Positions 10,747 to 22,672 of a stretch of DNA of 61,838 nucleotides are shown here, piece by piece. Each line of letters opens with the position of its first letter. Within the stretch, counting starts at the first letter, position 1. A program made the translations under genes and the position numbers. The notes beneath the pieces were generated by a model. That model did no database searches. It saw only the letters and a program-made list of their open reading frames with translations, and was not told the DNA's origin. The stretch is from positions 8,142-69,979 of the forward strand of contig NMRA01000512.1 in the NCBI GenBank assembly GCA_002633005.1, in the 5' to 3' direction. The DNA is from Phoronis australis. Its lineage: Eukaryota > Phoronida > Phoronidae.

Positions 10747-13174
10747 TTTGTGGTGGTTAGTTTTGATAAGAACATTGATGTGGTAAATACAGCTACCTCA
10801 AATTTGTGAAAAAGAGATTTCCAGTGTTGTCAGCGATATTGCGAAATCACTTTTTCGCAGTGAGGCTACACCACCTCAAATGGGATTCCCTGACTTTATG
10901 GGTTGTGTGTGGTTGACTCTGTCCTGTAGCAATTGGAGTGTTGAAAAGATCTAGCAGACAATTTTTATTAGAGTCATAACATTTGCACTTTTGACTGTAC
11001 AGTTATCTTTGTATTGTATTATGAAAACATATTTTGTAGTAAACAAGTCTCTGGTTGGTGTTTTACATTTTTTAACAAGGAATATTTTTAACTTAGATGA
11101 GTTGTCGGTGAGGTAGGCAACTTTCAGATAAGATAAGGAATAAAATTGTCAAAGAATGTTTTATTTTTTAGATGTTCGATCTTCCAATTAGTGATTACTT
11201 AAAAAAACAGTGCAGAATTTGATTTTCACTCTTTATTAAAGGAGAATAAATCCATAAACGTGCATTGTCTAGAAATTTTACTTAAACTACGTACAGGGTT
11301 GGGGATTGGACCCGTATCATGAGCAATATAACACAACACATGGATATAAAAACTTGGTGTTTAGGTTCCACGGAAAGGATTCGTGTGCGCGGTAATAGTT
11401 ACTGAGGTGCGTGGTCATTGTTTGTGGATACTTTGGGATTCCTCGTCTGTGGTCATCCACGGGAAACCTGGTCGCATAGAGAACAATAGATTAGCATCTT
11501 CATTGTTCCCGTTGTTATAATAAAGATAATGACGAGCATTTATCGGCAACAGTCTGATGTGCGTAAGGTTCGAAATCCATGCGACCTGTGTTGTTATATC
11601 CAACAATGACACAACGAAGGAAAACAATGATAGGACCAATGGGCGATATACATGCGACGAATTGCCACGGACAGTGAAGTCTTGTCATTCACATGCGCGC
11701 ACCTAGGGGTCTCGGTTTCTGACGTTGTGGGCCTTTTGGTAACAAGAACCGGTGGACTAAAAAAAAACGGTGGCACCACTGCGAATTGTGCTGTCTCATT
11801 TTCTCGGACTTTTTGTTTCTCAGAGGCCGACCTTATTGCACACTTCGCCAAATGGGGGGTGCTCGTTTTAGCCCACGAGCCCCCNCCCCCCCCCAGTTGC
11901 GCGCATGGTCATTCGAATGTTTTTAGAGAACTGCAAACCCGGTATTTCGTCGGGAAATTTTCTTCGGTCTTTTGTTTTAAGCCACCAAACTTATCATTCA
12001 TTTTATATTACAATCCATCGCATGAACATTTGATCAACAGAAAATCTGATTTGAATATTTGTGAAGAAATACCCATGAGGAAATTGCAAGGCATAACAAC
12101 CGTAAATCAAAATAACCTACATTTGTCGAGTTCATGTCTAACCCTGTTCACTGTGGAGGACACAATCGGCTTTTTACAAAATGGAGCCATGTATGGTATC
12201 TAGGAGTACTATTGCCCTAAGTGGTAAGTAGTAAAACATTCAAAACATTCAGGAAGAACAAAATCGTTGCAAAATATCGAAAAACATGAAGGACAATCTG
12301 ATTTTACGTGCTCACGCGTCGATCTCAAATTTTTGAAAATTTCTCATTTTAGTACATTTTAGGTGCCAAAATTTATAACTAATAAACTGGCAGACAAAGT
12401 TTTTATTTTATGCAATGAAAGTAACGTGTTTTGTCAATGTTTTGGTCAAGTTTCATTCTCATAGCAGTGGGGGCAGATTTGGTAGAGCAATGTAGTAAAA
12501 CTACAAAATGATGGTGGTAAATCGGAATCTTTCTTTCAAGACATCTGTGTAACAATCTATAGGCACCACTAAACAATGCCAAGTGAATAATAGTTCAATA
12601 GCTTTCATTCAAGGAAAAACATAACACTTAAAACTGGACAGTTTTTATACCGTGAAAACATGGCTGCGAAGCCGTAAAATGTGTTTGAGCCTATAACTTT
12701 GGTACAACGTAATATTCTGAGGAAATATTTTACCACTGTTTATAGAACCCATAGGACTACCTACATGGATGTGCCAAATTTGGTGAAAATCGGTTGACCC
12801 CCACCTTGCCGCTGGATGGTTGGTGCTCTCGTGGACTAGTACTTAATAACTAAATGGGTCATTACACGATTGTATTGGCCATGCGTGGCTGATATTGTGG
12901 TATAATCTATATTTAGCTCGACCTCGTATTTTTCATCATATATTTGTTTGAAACAAATAATTTCGCAGTATAAAAAGTAGAAAAAACATACACGCGCGCA
13001 TACATACATCACAAGCACACCCGGGATCATAATATTATCAAAGACGAAAATTAAACAACTATATGAATCATAGGGGTCCATCTTTTGACGAATAAGTCAT
13101 ATTGACAATTATTACAAAAATTACTTTTTCAAGCTTGTGATATTTAGAGAGTTCTATTTTGAGTGTCTGCAAAC
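10747..13174. other. No gene recognised; one shared repeat segment
   Basis: The stretch near 11790-11870 (CTCGGACTTTTTGTTTCTC, CACTTCGCCAAATGG) matches the opposite strand of about 53400-53480 and 55640-55720, so it is a dispersed repeat. The long frame at 11652-12203 runs through that repeat and a poly-C tract holding the N at 11885, so I do not call it a gene. Confidence 0.5.
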
Positions 13175-13280
13175 ATGGAACACATAAAAACCTTGGTTTC
13201 TGCCATTCTTGTGGACGAGGCTGTTGGTTGTATAACAGATCTAGTATACAAACGAGACACTCTGGCAATGACTAATACAG
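13175..13280 (+). CDS. Candidate first coding exon, unknown gene
   Basis: The ATG opens 35 codons plus one base and ends at ACAG|GTAGAG, a usable donor. The peptide (MEHIKTLVSAILVDEAVGCI...) reads like an amphipathic helical segment at a protein amino terminus. I found no convincing following exon, so it may be chance or the remnant of a gene. Confidence 0.2.
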
Positions 13281-14170
13281 GTAGAGCTCGTTTTCTATGA
13301 AGTGAGGATAACTCAAGGTGTAATATATGAAGTATCTATTTTCCCAGAGAAGGTTTACGGATTATTACCTTCAAGGTTGAGAAATTGACATTCATGAAAA
13401 CCAGAAATTGTTCTATTTTAAATCTTTCAAACTTAATTACTATTCGGAGGAATACTTTCACTGCAATCTATCTCGGATACGTAGTTCACATGCGGGAGTT
13501 GGCATTCCAGAGCTAGAGTTCATGTACAACGCGCGTGAGCAGGGTTCTATAGAATTCCAACCCCGTCAATTGTGAACGCGTACGGGATTTACATGTTAGC
13601 GCGTTAGTTTAGGTCTGTGTGAGTTGAATAACGCGTAGGTGGACTTGCAGTAGTTTGCAATACCCCGGCTCTAAAATTTTGACATTTTCAGCTTGAGGTT
13701 GTGATACGTTTTACATACTATTAGTTGTTATTTATATAAGCCAGTAGTAGTCCAAATCAGTCATTAAATTTAAAGTTGGCCAAATCAACAATAGCCATTT
13801 AGCTTACACATTGGAATCGACTATGAATTCTGAGAAAATCCCAGTTAGTTGAATATTTATCTCAGCATTGTTTTTTGTGATGAGTTCAAAAAGCCCGGAA
13901 ATGCCAAACAGGTTGAAACCGGTTTCTAAAACTCTCCGCTTACCACATGATTGACAGGTCAGTCGCACTCAGTCACTTGGTTCTTCTCTGAGGTCATTTC
14001 TTATTGTATTTTTATGTCCATTAACTCTCTACCGACAATATGTCAGCAAGGCAAAAACATGCATTACGGATTCCACTGCGACTGCTAGTTTCTCAATAAG
14101 CGCATTTAAATGGAAGGATCACATTGCTGTATTCAAAGCGCAGATTTGTAAAAGTCTAATCAACCCGTTC

Positions 14171-14599
14171 TTAGACTATTTGATCAACCAGTCTTAGTCG
14201 CGTTACGTAGTGACGCGAAGTGTCATCTTTGCAGTACATTAACCTGTTACGAAACAAAACAGCGCGTTAATGAGTCGACGAGAACGCGTTGACGTGTAAA
14301 ACCGGCACGCGTAACCAACAAACAGACTGGAAATTCCATAAAGTTCATATAACACGCGTGCCCACAGAAATGAGTCCCCCCCCCTNTTAGACTATTTGAT
14401 CAACCAGTCTTAGTCGCGTTACGTAGTGACGCGAAGTGTCATCTTTGCAGTACATTAACCTGATACGAAACAAAACAGCGCGTTAATGAGTCGACGAGAA
14501 CGCGTTGACGTGTAAAACCGGCACGCGTAACCAACAAACAGACTGGAAATTCCATAAAGTTCATATAACACGCGTGCCCACAGAAATGAGTCCCCCCCC
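14171..14599. repeat. 215-bp duplication around an N (probable contig overlap)
   Basis: 14171-14385 is repeated almost base for base at 14387-14599. The first copy stops in a C-run just before the N at 14386, and the second begins immediately after it. I saw one substitution. This is what two overlapping contigs that failed to merge at a homopolymer would look like. Confidence 0.9.
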
Positions 14600-17460
14600 A
14601 TTGTCCCATCGTACACGCCTTCTTAATTATTTGAGCTGACAACAGTGTACACTGCAGTGAGCAGGTGGTTACATGTACGTTTAATTAACCGATATTGCTA
14701 TAGTTGTGCTCATTAAGAACGTACGCTCTAAGCGGTATGCTGCAAAGTTTATTAATCTAAAGTTGAAGACATTCGCCAGTGGTACCCGAGGCGTTTACGT
14801 TCTCAACATTCAGAGCGACCCATCTGCTGTTTATCGGTTTGCCCGCAGGAATGAGCCCTGTCTTTGTAAGTTGAGCTGACCACAGAGCTGCGGGCAGTAC
14901 TAAAATCAAAAGTTTGTCGGGTTTGCCATTACATGACAACGTTTCTCAACCTGTTATTTTCAGCGACAAGTATTTGAGTATAAGAACGTTACAGAGCTTA
15001 TTGAAAAAGTACAGATAATACGACTGAAATTCGGCCTGCTGGGGTAGACCCAAGATCCCGGTGGGGGTGCATTTGCAATCTTTAGTGCCCATACGAAAGA
15101 GTGGATAATCCCAGCTTAAACAGACAAGGGTGCAAGGTTTCTGTTGCCAAGAACATGGGATTGGGCACTAAAGAGTATCCCGCGCAAACTGTGCTGTCGA
15201 TCACATGAAGAGTCACGTGACATCTCAGTAGCCTGCCGAAGTCCTCGAGATGAGGACGCAACGTATACAACTCAATCCCTAAATCCAGTAATTGATTTAA
15301 TTTTCTGCGTATTAATAAGGTGGACAGAATACGTAAGCAGCTGACGGGAGGCAAATGTTAGAAATATGACCGCTTTCCAAAATGCTCAAACTGTCACTGG
15401 GGGGCAGCACAGGTTAGAATCATAAGAAAACATGCATCTGCCATAGTTTCCTGGATACAAACAGTTTAGCCAAATTTCTTTTAATTTCACCAACGAAATC
15501 TAGTTATAGGAACTCTCACAAGGGGACCAGCAGGACCCAAATTATCTAAAAATTGACGTCGACCAATTTCATTATCAAAAAAACATATTAGCATAAATTA
15601 ATGGAGCCTCTTGATGAGATTTACAAGATACAGCTGCATACTGCCTGTAGTCAAGTATTGTAAAGTAAGGTATGATATGTCCTGTCTTGCTTGGAAAGAA
15701 ACAAAAAGTCCAGTTCCTATTTTTCCGAGACAATATTTTGCTGATGCGACAAGTTATATTTTTCTTCTTTTTTGCCAGTTGCAAATCGGTGTCCTACCAG
15801 GCCGGGCGGTTTTCGCGTTTTCCTAGAAAATGAGTTCTATTTGTCACTGGCAGTGTCATTTGTTTTTTAGACCTGTTATACAACCAACAACCCCTTCCAC
15901 AGTACTGTAGGCAGATAAAAAGGTATTAAAAAGCGCTAACTAGTGCTAAGCGATACCGAAGATAGTTTACAGCGAACCAACACACGAGGACGAGATAACA
16001 GATAACGAGAAATACAAAAGTTATAAAATATGTTGATCTGTAGAGGTGGGTGACAACTTGCCTGACAATCGGCACTAAACTACTACAGAAATTGATAAAT
16101 ACATAGGTTAAGTTATCATAGCTAAAAATCCCGGGGGGTGAAATCTTACTCGGATTGGTTGCCGTTTTTGTAACTTGCTCATTACGTCACTATAGTCCCG
16201 GTTTTAGAAACTGGAATTGTTATTTTCTGTAATTAAATTAATTTTGTTAAAAACAACAGAAAAGCTTGGCAGTTCCTTTAATAATAACATGCGATAGGAC
16301 GTCAAAAACCTTCAGAATAGATAACTGTAACATTTCCGAAATGTCAAATGGGTCTGCTTAAACTACGTCTTCCAATCCGAACAGAAACAATTATTGTTGT
16401 TATGCTTTATGTTCGATACTGTGACGTCAGTGTTGCTTCGAAGACGTCTGACTTTATTAGAAACAAATGATGCTCTTTGCTTAGTGTTGAGGTATAGATC
16501 CAGTTATCTAGTGTAAGTTGTTCTTATACGTTTATGAAATACACTTAGAAACATTGGCCATTCCTCCGTCTTAACACTTGAAAAGGAGGACGGGGTGAAG
16601 TGGCCGTGTGACGGTTCGTGCATAAAACCATGTAAAATTATCGTATTACAATTTACTCTGTTTACTCCTGTAGTCCGCCTTCAATTCTCAGCGCCGCATG
16701 CCACCAATTTTCAGGCTGATTGGCGCGATAATTCCACAGATGATAAATATTGTAACCATCAATTCTCCCCCCCCCCGGCCGTTTTCCCGTGCTCCCCAGG
16801 ACGCACCAATTCCAATTTTCGTTCACGTCGGTGGGCTAAATGTATGGTTCACGCCTAAAAATACAGAATCACGATCACGGTAAACCTCAAATCAGGCTTG
16901 ACGGATATGAAAAACGCCAGTTTCACGTAAACAGCCGCGAAAAAGACTTCCACTGCCCTCACAGAGGTGTCCTGATAATTTCAAACGAAAATAGATACAG
17001 AAAAATTGACTATGAATGATTTAAGTTTAGGAAAAACAGAAGTATATCTACATGTATGATAGAAGTAGATGCGCTTCAGGTCGACTTGTTAATCTCGAAT
17101 TTGTCGTGGTCACGAAATAAGTGCGTAGGTGCTGCGCATTTCTGCGTGTGTGCGTGGCAAATTTAATATCCACATCTCTGTTTTCTAAATCTACATGTCT
17201 AACTAAAATCATTAATGCTATTGACACTAGAGTATATGAACATATAGAAAAGGTTATTTGATTAAAGAGATATAGCGTGTGAATTGGGACGACGTTTAGT
17301 CAAAAATGTCCAGGGGGTTTGCGCAGAATTGTTAGCACGAAAACGATACTAATAGTGGGAGCATGGCCCAAATACCTACAAGTAGGGCGATATGCCAAAG
17401 GGTTGTGTGAAGTGCAGGGGAAAACCTGAACCTGATTGGCTCAACACCGATCAAGCTGCG
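14600..17460. other. No gene recognised
   Basis: Short frames occur on both strands but none has a recognisable domain or consistent splice context. A C-run lies near 16771-16777. Confidence 0.4.
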
Positions 17461-17470
17461 CTGTACGACT

Positions 17471-17523
17471 TTATAAAATGTGCCTGTTTGGCCATCGCAA
17501 TACGAAGTTCGTCGAACACTGAG
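17471..17523 (+). promoter_or_regulatory. Putative TATA promoter and non-coding first exon
   Basis: TTATAAAA at 17471-17478 is followed about 25-30 bases later by a short stretch that ends in GAG|GTAAGTT (donor at 17524). The next matching acceptor I see on this strand before a good start codon is at 22663 (TTTCGTATCAG|GTAAACC), ten bases before the ATG of the secreted precursor. This would make a 5'-untranslated exon with a 5.1 kb intron. The link is inference. Confidence 0.35.
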
Positions 17524-17890
17524 GTAAGTTAGGATAACAATATTAATGTGTTTGCATGTTTTCAGGACTTTTTTATTGCCGGGTCGTTGGAACAGTGGTC
17601 ACAGCGTGAAGGCAAGAGGTCACAGTTGTCACATTTCTAGTCGTACGGTCAATGTTCTGGCCGTTTCATTTTAGTGGTACTGTACACTAGCTAAAAATGC
17701 GGTCCAGATAAACGATACTAAACTTTACTGTTGAAACCACAGAACTCTAACCCTAGACTTCCAACTCCGATCTCGCAGCCGCTGAGGTTGCGCAGCGCAT
17801 GCGTGAGAGTTGTTTGCATTCGTTTGTTCGGGAGTGTGCTCTTGCTATGAAATTTACTAATATTAAAACTTTTCACAACTCCGCTGTTTT

Positions 17891-18090
17891 TCAACCGAAT
17901 TGTGTTCTGAATATGCGTTCGGTAATAGCGTGCAACCACCATACGTCTCCTTTGAAGCCTGGGAGATAATTGGCCTGCTTGTTATCATACGGGACAAAAG
18001 ACTGAGCTGGGCAGTTAACAAAAGAGTCAGATGTTATCGCACGTTCAACAGCCCTCACGTCTGGAAAAATTACTGAACGAAAGAACGCTG
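17891..18090. repeat. Dispersed repeat shared with 60185-60400 (inverted)
   Basis: GGGAGATAATTGGCCTGCTT, GGGACAAAAGACTGAGCTGG and the flanking words appear on the opposite strand at 60185-60400, just after the N at 60172. A more diverged relative of the adjoining segment (CGCATGCGTGA, TTCGTTTGTTCGG, TTTTTCAACCG) is near 49660-49840. Confidence 0.7.
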
Positions 18091-18682
18091 TAATGTATGA
18101 GACACAGCTATGGGCGCAAAGACAGACAAAACTGCCACTAGGAGGCGCCATAGTTGTCGAAGTCGTCGGAAAATCATTGTCAACCGTCTTCTTCATAGTA
18201 AGAACATGCATGCCAATTTTCATAATCATCCTTAGAGTGGTTTGGTTCATAGAGAGCAGATGCCAAAAACAGACTCGAAAACAGTAAAAATGGCCACTAG
18301 ATGGCGCAAAATGCCTCGAATCCACCCAAAAACGGGAGGATAGTGTCACNCGCTTGATCCCAGACCGCCCCGAGTTGCTCCAGCATCCATCTCGGGGCGG
18401 TCTCTCACGAGGGTTTAGCGTTATGGACAGAACGCTGTAATGTATGGGCGCAAAGACAGACAAAACTGCCACTAGAAGGCGCCATAGTTGTCGAAGTCGT
18501 CGGAAAATCATTGTCAACCGTCTTCTTCATAGTAAGAACATACATGCCAATTTTCATAATCATCCTTAGAGTGGTTTGGTTCATAGAGAGCAGATGCCAA
18601 AAACAGACTCGAAAACAGTAAAAGTGGCCACTAGATGGCGCAAAATGCCTCGAATCCACCCGAAAACGGGAGGATAGTGTCA
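18072..18682. repeat. Approximately 270-bp direct repeat around the N at 18350
   Basis: The segment from the GAACGCTGTAATGTATG word to GGGAGGATAGTGTCAC is present twice (18072-18349 and about 18423-18682), differing by a 13-base indel and a few substitutions. The first copy ends at the N. It may be an unresolved contig overlap rather than a genuine duplication. Confidence 0.8.
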
Positions 18683-18780
18683 CCTTACCAATAGTTGCCT
18701 GCGTGCCGAATTTCATGGAAGTCGGTTTAGGAGCTTTGAAGGTTACAAACGTAAAAAAACTGAAATTGCCACTAGGGGGA
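18135..18780 (+). promoter_or_regulatory. Five CTCF-like motifs in a repeat array
   Basis: CCACTAGGAGGCGCCA (18135), CCACTAGATGGCGC (18294), CCACTAGAAGGCGCC (18469), CCACTAGATGGCGC (18628) and CCACTAGGGGGA (18769) lie on the same strand. The bilaterian CTCF core is approximately CCASYAGRKGGC, so the second and fourth fit well and the others with a mismatch or a truncated end. All sit inside repeats, so the motif may be carried by a mobile element. At least two could be assembly duplicates. Confidence 0.45.
18362..18403. other. GC-rich perfect hairpin
   Basis: A 13-base arm, AGACCGCCCCGAG, is matched by its reverse complement at 18391-18403 with a 16-base spacer. It lies 11 bases after the N at 18350, so a contig-end artefact is possible. 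Confidence 0.7.
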
Positions 18781-18939
18781 ATAGTGGTATTCGGGTCGGT
18801 CCGAAACTCGTCACCCTTTGTCGCCAACCCCATAGAAACACACTCGCCAAATTTCAATACGATCCTTTAAGGGGCTTAGAAGACACAGCCGCGGACGCCA
18901 GACGCCCGGACACCCAGACAGAGATGACGGCAATATGCA

Positions 18940-18959
18940 CCCACATATAAATATGTGGG
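18940..18959. other. Short hairpin at the end of a repeat
   Basis: CCCACATAT and ATATGTGGG form 9-base arms around a two-base loop, right after a CCGCGGACGCCAGACGCCC word. This looks like the terminal structure of the dispersed repeat that carries the CTCF-like motifs. Confidence 0.5.
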
Positions 18960-19576
18960 CGCATAGTAAAAAGAGAAAATGTATTTTGAACACCTGTTGA
19001 ATAGTTGTCACGATCAACATTCAAGAACGAAAATAAATGTACTGAACAAATGGATTGAAAAGATGGACTTCAGGATAAAATACGGGACAACTCACAAAGA
19101 TGTAACGACAACGTTTTTTGTCGAAAGGGAGATGTTATACCCACAAATGCGCGACAGTGTTATTATTGTTGTTTTTATAGTTGAATGGGAGTGTACTTCA
19201 AAAACCCATGAAACATCCCGTTCTTTCTGTTTAGTCTAACGAGAAAGTATGAATATATAGGGTGGGAAATTACTATTGTACGTTATAATATGTCAGTTTG
19301 GCCGTGGGTTAAAAAGCAGGACATTTACATGTACATGGTGTGGCAAGGAGGCGGAAAATTAAGGAAAGTGCGACAGTCAGCAATGAGCGGGGCAAATGGC
19401 AAGTACACTGTACTCTGTCAGCAACATGAAGTACTGGATTAAGTTATTTTACTAGGTAAACTTTTCATTTTTTTAGAGTTTTATTTCTCTGTATAGGTAA
19501 ATACTACAGATAATAGTAGTCCTGTTTCGACGAAATGATCATTATAGAAGCAATTGAAAACAGAAATAATACTCAC

Positions 19577-19586
19577 ACACACACGC

Positions 19587-19642
<56 letters not shown>
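19577..19642. repeat. (CA)n microsatellite
   Basis: A nearly pure CA dinucleotide run of about 66 bases with two CG interruptions at the start. It produces an artefactual poly-Cys/Val frame on the minus strand. Confidence 0.97.
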
Positions 19643-19644
<2 letters not shown>

Positions 19645-20391
19645 AGCTAATGTATGAGTATTTTTTTCGAAAGTTACGATAGCACACCTCTTTTTGCAGC
19701 CTGAATCTCTTCTCTTAGACCAAAGGTAATTTCTTACCGTAAAATACAGTAACATGATTTTGACATCCAAAATGTCTAAAAACTCTTGGCATGTAGTATG
19801 ATAAGTTGTCGAAAGTGGTTCTACAATTGGAACTGAAAGAAATCATAAGCCAAACTAATCCCAACATCTCACCCAGTGCTGTAGTGGTAAAATTAGAGAT
19901 ACAGTACTTGTAAGTAGGTCATCAATGCCCACCGCATCACCATGAGCATTATAAAAGTGCACTGAATTCGCAACCTACGGTGCGTAGGCACTACGTTTAA
20001 ATGCCAAAATGTGGTTGACTGCGCGTACGTGCACCTGCGCACCACTACAGCACTGATCTTCCCAGGGCCACATGTCGGTAGTTATAAAGAATGTCCAGTG
20101 CCATTGTCGGTTTAGTTGATTTATTTTGCCTAGAAATTGTTGATTGTATGTAGCCATACATGTACCTCAAGAGTTTCATTTGATGGACAATATCAACAAA
20201 ATGGAAATGAAGCAATGGAATTTGGCTTGATTTGATAACTACAACTGTCGATCAAAACTCGGTCAATTGAGCTGGCAAACTCTCACGGCTAGTCTCGTGG
20301 TCACGAGGTCTAATAATATAATGCATAGGCCTCGTACAAGAGTTGGCGTTCCAGAAAAAAATTTGTTGGTAAAAACGTGTGTTATTATACT

Positions 20392-21340
20392 TCTAGAGCG
20401 TTCAAACAGGGTTCTAATAACTCCAGTCTTGTGGTGTAGAGGATGATGTGAGTTAAAGTGGAGATATTGATCCGTGCGGGTGGGTTTACGATTCACTAGC
20501 TGCGATGGACAGCCCAGTATTTCCTGTGGTTGCGAACATTTATATGGAATTTCTTGAGAACCAGGCCATAGCCACACCACCGGTGGAGTGTAGACAGTAT
20601 CTATGGAAACGTTGTGTGGACGATGTTCTAGAAATTGTGAAACGGGGACTGGTTGATAATTTAACACACGAGGAAGACAGGACGGTAGAGGAAAAACATA
20701 TAGAAGATGCGTTAGTTAAATGTGGTAATCCCAAGTGGTCTATCAACAAGGTAAAGCAGACGCTATCGAATACAGACTTCATTGAGAGGAATCGCCAACC
20801 GGAAGAGGAGAGGCAATGTAGTCATCCCGTATATTGAAGGTCTTTCGGAATCTGCACAACGTGTGTTCAGACAATATGGCATAGTTACTGCCATGAAGCC
20901 GTGTAAGACTATCAGGAATATTTTAGTTCATCCCAAAGACAGAATAAATGAGGATAAGAAATGTCAGTGTGTTTATCGCATTCCTTGCCTCAACTGTGAA
21001 TCCGTATACATCGGGGAGACTGGGCGTGAGTTTTCAGTCAGGCTTAACGAACACAGAAAGGAGGTGGATGAGCTGTCTCAGCGTAGAGTCACGCGTTCAG
21101 AGAGGAGATGGTATCGGGATCAGTACTATCAACAAATCTGCAGTGACGGACCATGCTATTGCTTTTAACCACGCGTACAGTAATTAACTGGAAAGACGCT
21201 CGTCCTATCGAGTCGGAGAATAACTTGAGATCTGGACGGATTAGAGAGTCTATTTGAGGTAAAAGTGGCTCAGTTTTGATCAGAGTCGATAGGGGGTATA
21301 AATTGTCTAAAATTTGGAACAGTGTCATCACCTCGCCACC
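20392..21340 (+). mobile_element. Penelope-like retroelement fragment, rearranged
   Basis: On the plus strand from 20505 the frame reads SPVFPVVANIYMEFLE then WKRCVDDV, which are reverse transcriptase core motifs of Penelope-like elements (the usual YVDD is CVDD here). From 20782 a second frame carries the GIY-YIG endonuclease, CVYRIPCLNC..VYIGETGREF..RLNEH (20962-21057). Its continuation appears in two other frames (DHAIAFNHAY, then NWKDARPIESENN), so several frameshifts are present. The stretch that should lie between, with RKPTRTDQYLHFNSHHPL, is missing from the plus strand and is found on the minus strand at 20392-20493, directly abutting the reverse transcriptase start. The element is dead. 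It probably resumes at 22516 after a nested insertion. Confidence 0.85.
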
Positions 21341-21342
21341 TA

Positions 21343-22512
21343 CAGCCGATTTCATAAAGGTGGTTTAAAGTTAAACCAGGTTTAAACTGGACTTAGACCA
21401 CGTTTAATGATAGTCTGCATTTCATAAAGGTGGTTTAACTTTTAGACCAGTGGTCTTGTAAAACCTGGTTTAACTCCAGTTTAGACCTGGTCTAAGTCAG
21501 TTTTCATTTCACCAACGAGGTCTATATTCTTTAGACCTGTATTAAGATCTTAAACCATGTTTAACTTTAGACTTGGTCAGACCCAGGTTTAACTGTTAAA
21601 TATGTCAGACTTGCATGGTATAGGTACAACTGAATGATGACGCGGTGTGCAATTTCGACGCAGTTTTAGAGCGAAAATGGACTATTTTCATTATTCAGGT
21701 TTACTACGACACGAGATCAAACGTAGCTGGGGCGGATCCTGGATTTTTTAAAGGAGAGGGGACGGTCAAGGACTTTTTGAAAGGGGGGACCAAGTCAACA
21801 ATTTGAAAATTATAGATTTGATATCATTAAAATCAAGGGAAAAGGGGGCTCCGGACCCCTTGACCCCTCTGGATCCGCCTATGCGTAGACCAGTACGTGC
21901 TGGAGTGTGTCCTGCGATTTCCTCAGAATACGACTGGTCGAGCAGGTCTCATCGTCGCAAGCCCTACGGATTTGACTTAAGACCGCATCCTCTGATTCTT
22001 CTGACTGAGTTCCACCTCCACTGTTCTCCGATTCAATGTTGCCGGGAAGGGGTCGTGCCCCCCTTTGGCCGCGAAAAATAAATACTAGAATGACACGGAA
22101 ATAAATTTGGGCATTTATCATGTTACATCTAATCGTGAGCATGTTCTTTAATGTGTGTGTGTTGGGCACACAAATTACATTTTTCCTCATGAGAAAAGCT
22201 TTTAGACCTTTGTCGTAAATGTCTGCACTGATTCTACTAGTGTGTGCCATTCTATACCCACGTGATCAAGGTTTCATTGAAGCACTTCAATAGTTTCTTT
22301 GTTGGGTTTACCCAGCTCAACACAGTGGGGTGCCTTTGATACTTTAAACCTGATTCTACTGAACCAGCTCCCTGGTCTAGCAAAACCAGGCTTTCAGACT
22401 CTTAAACCATGTTGGTGAAATGCAAGTTAGGTCTAAAATTAGACCAGGTTTAGGAAGACCAGGTTTAAGTCTTAAACCTAGTTTTGTTAAACCACCTTTA
22501 TGAAATCGGCTG
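21343..22512. mobile_element. Terminal-inverted-repeat DNA element, 1170 bp
   Basis: The ends are perfect inverted repeats of at least 26 bases beginning CAGCCGATTTCATAAAGG. CTA flanks both sides, consistent with a 3-bp target duplication. Subterminal regions are dense in TTTAGACC / GGTTTAA words in both orientations. No transposase is visible, so it is non-autonomous. CAG..CTG ends are seen in several superfamilies, and the 3-bp duplication argues against hAT (8 bp). Confidence 0.8.
21731..21881. repeat. Small inverted-repeat unit nested in the TIR element
   Basis: GGCGGATCCTGGA at the left and a matching GGATCCGCC at the right enclose about 130 bases rich in G-runs. Similar GGCGGATYTA-type words occur near 54517, 56791 and 61746, suggesting a small dispersed element. 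Confidence 0.5.
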
Positions 22513-22515
22513 CTA

Positions 22516-22600
22516 GTGTCCAATAGCTTCCGAAGATGGCTGCTGTGAGTAGCCGAAACTGTCAAGGTACAGCGTTTTTGCTAGGTGGTGTCAGTAACAG
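22516..22600 (+). mobile_element. Probable 3' tail of the interrupted Penelope-like element
   Basis: Immediately after the CTA that flanks the TIR element comes GAAGATGGCTGCTGTGAGTA, followed by a GCCGAAACTGTCAAGG word. Such an 'EDGG..SSRN'-like tail is common downstream of GIY-YIG in this class. Removing the TIR element would rejoin it to the sequence ending at 21342. Confidence 0.4.
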
Positions 22601-22672
22601 TTAATCTATGTGTTCTCTACCAACCTTAGGAAATTATTTAGTGATTTATAATTTCGTATCAGGTAAACCATA

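Noticed and set aside
11652-12203. 183-codon plus-strand frame
   Set aside because: It crosses a poly-C tract with an N and includes a dispersed repeat also found near 53.4 and 55.6 kb; no domain.
19573-19770. Frame ending in a poly-Cys/Val run
   Set aside because: It is the CA dinucleotide repeat read on the minus strand.
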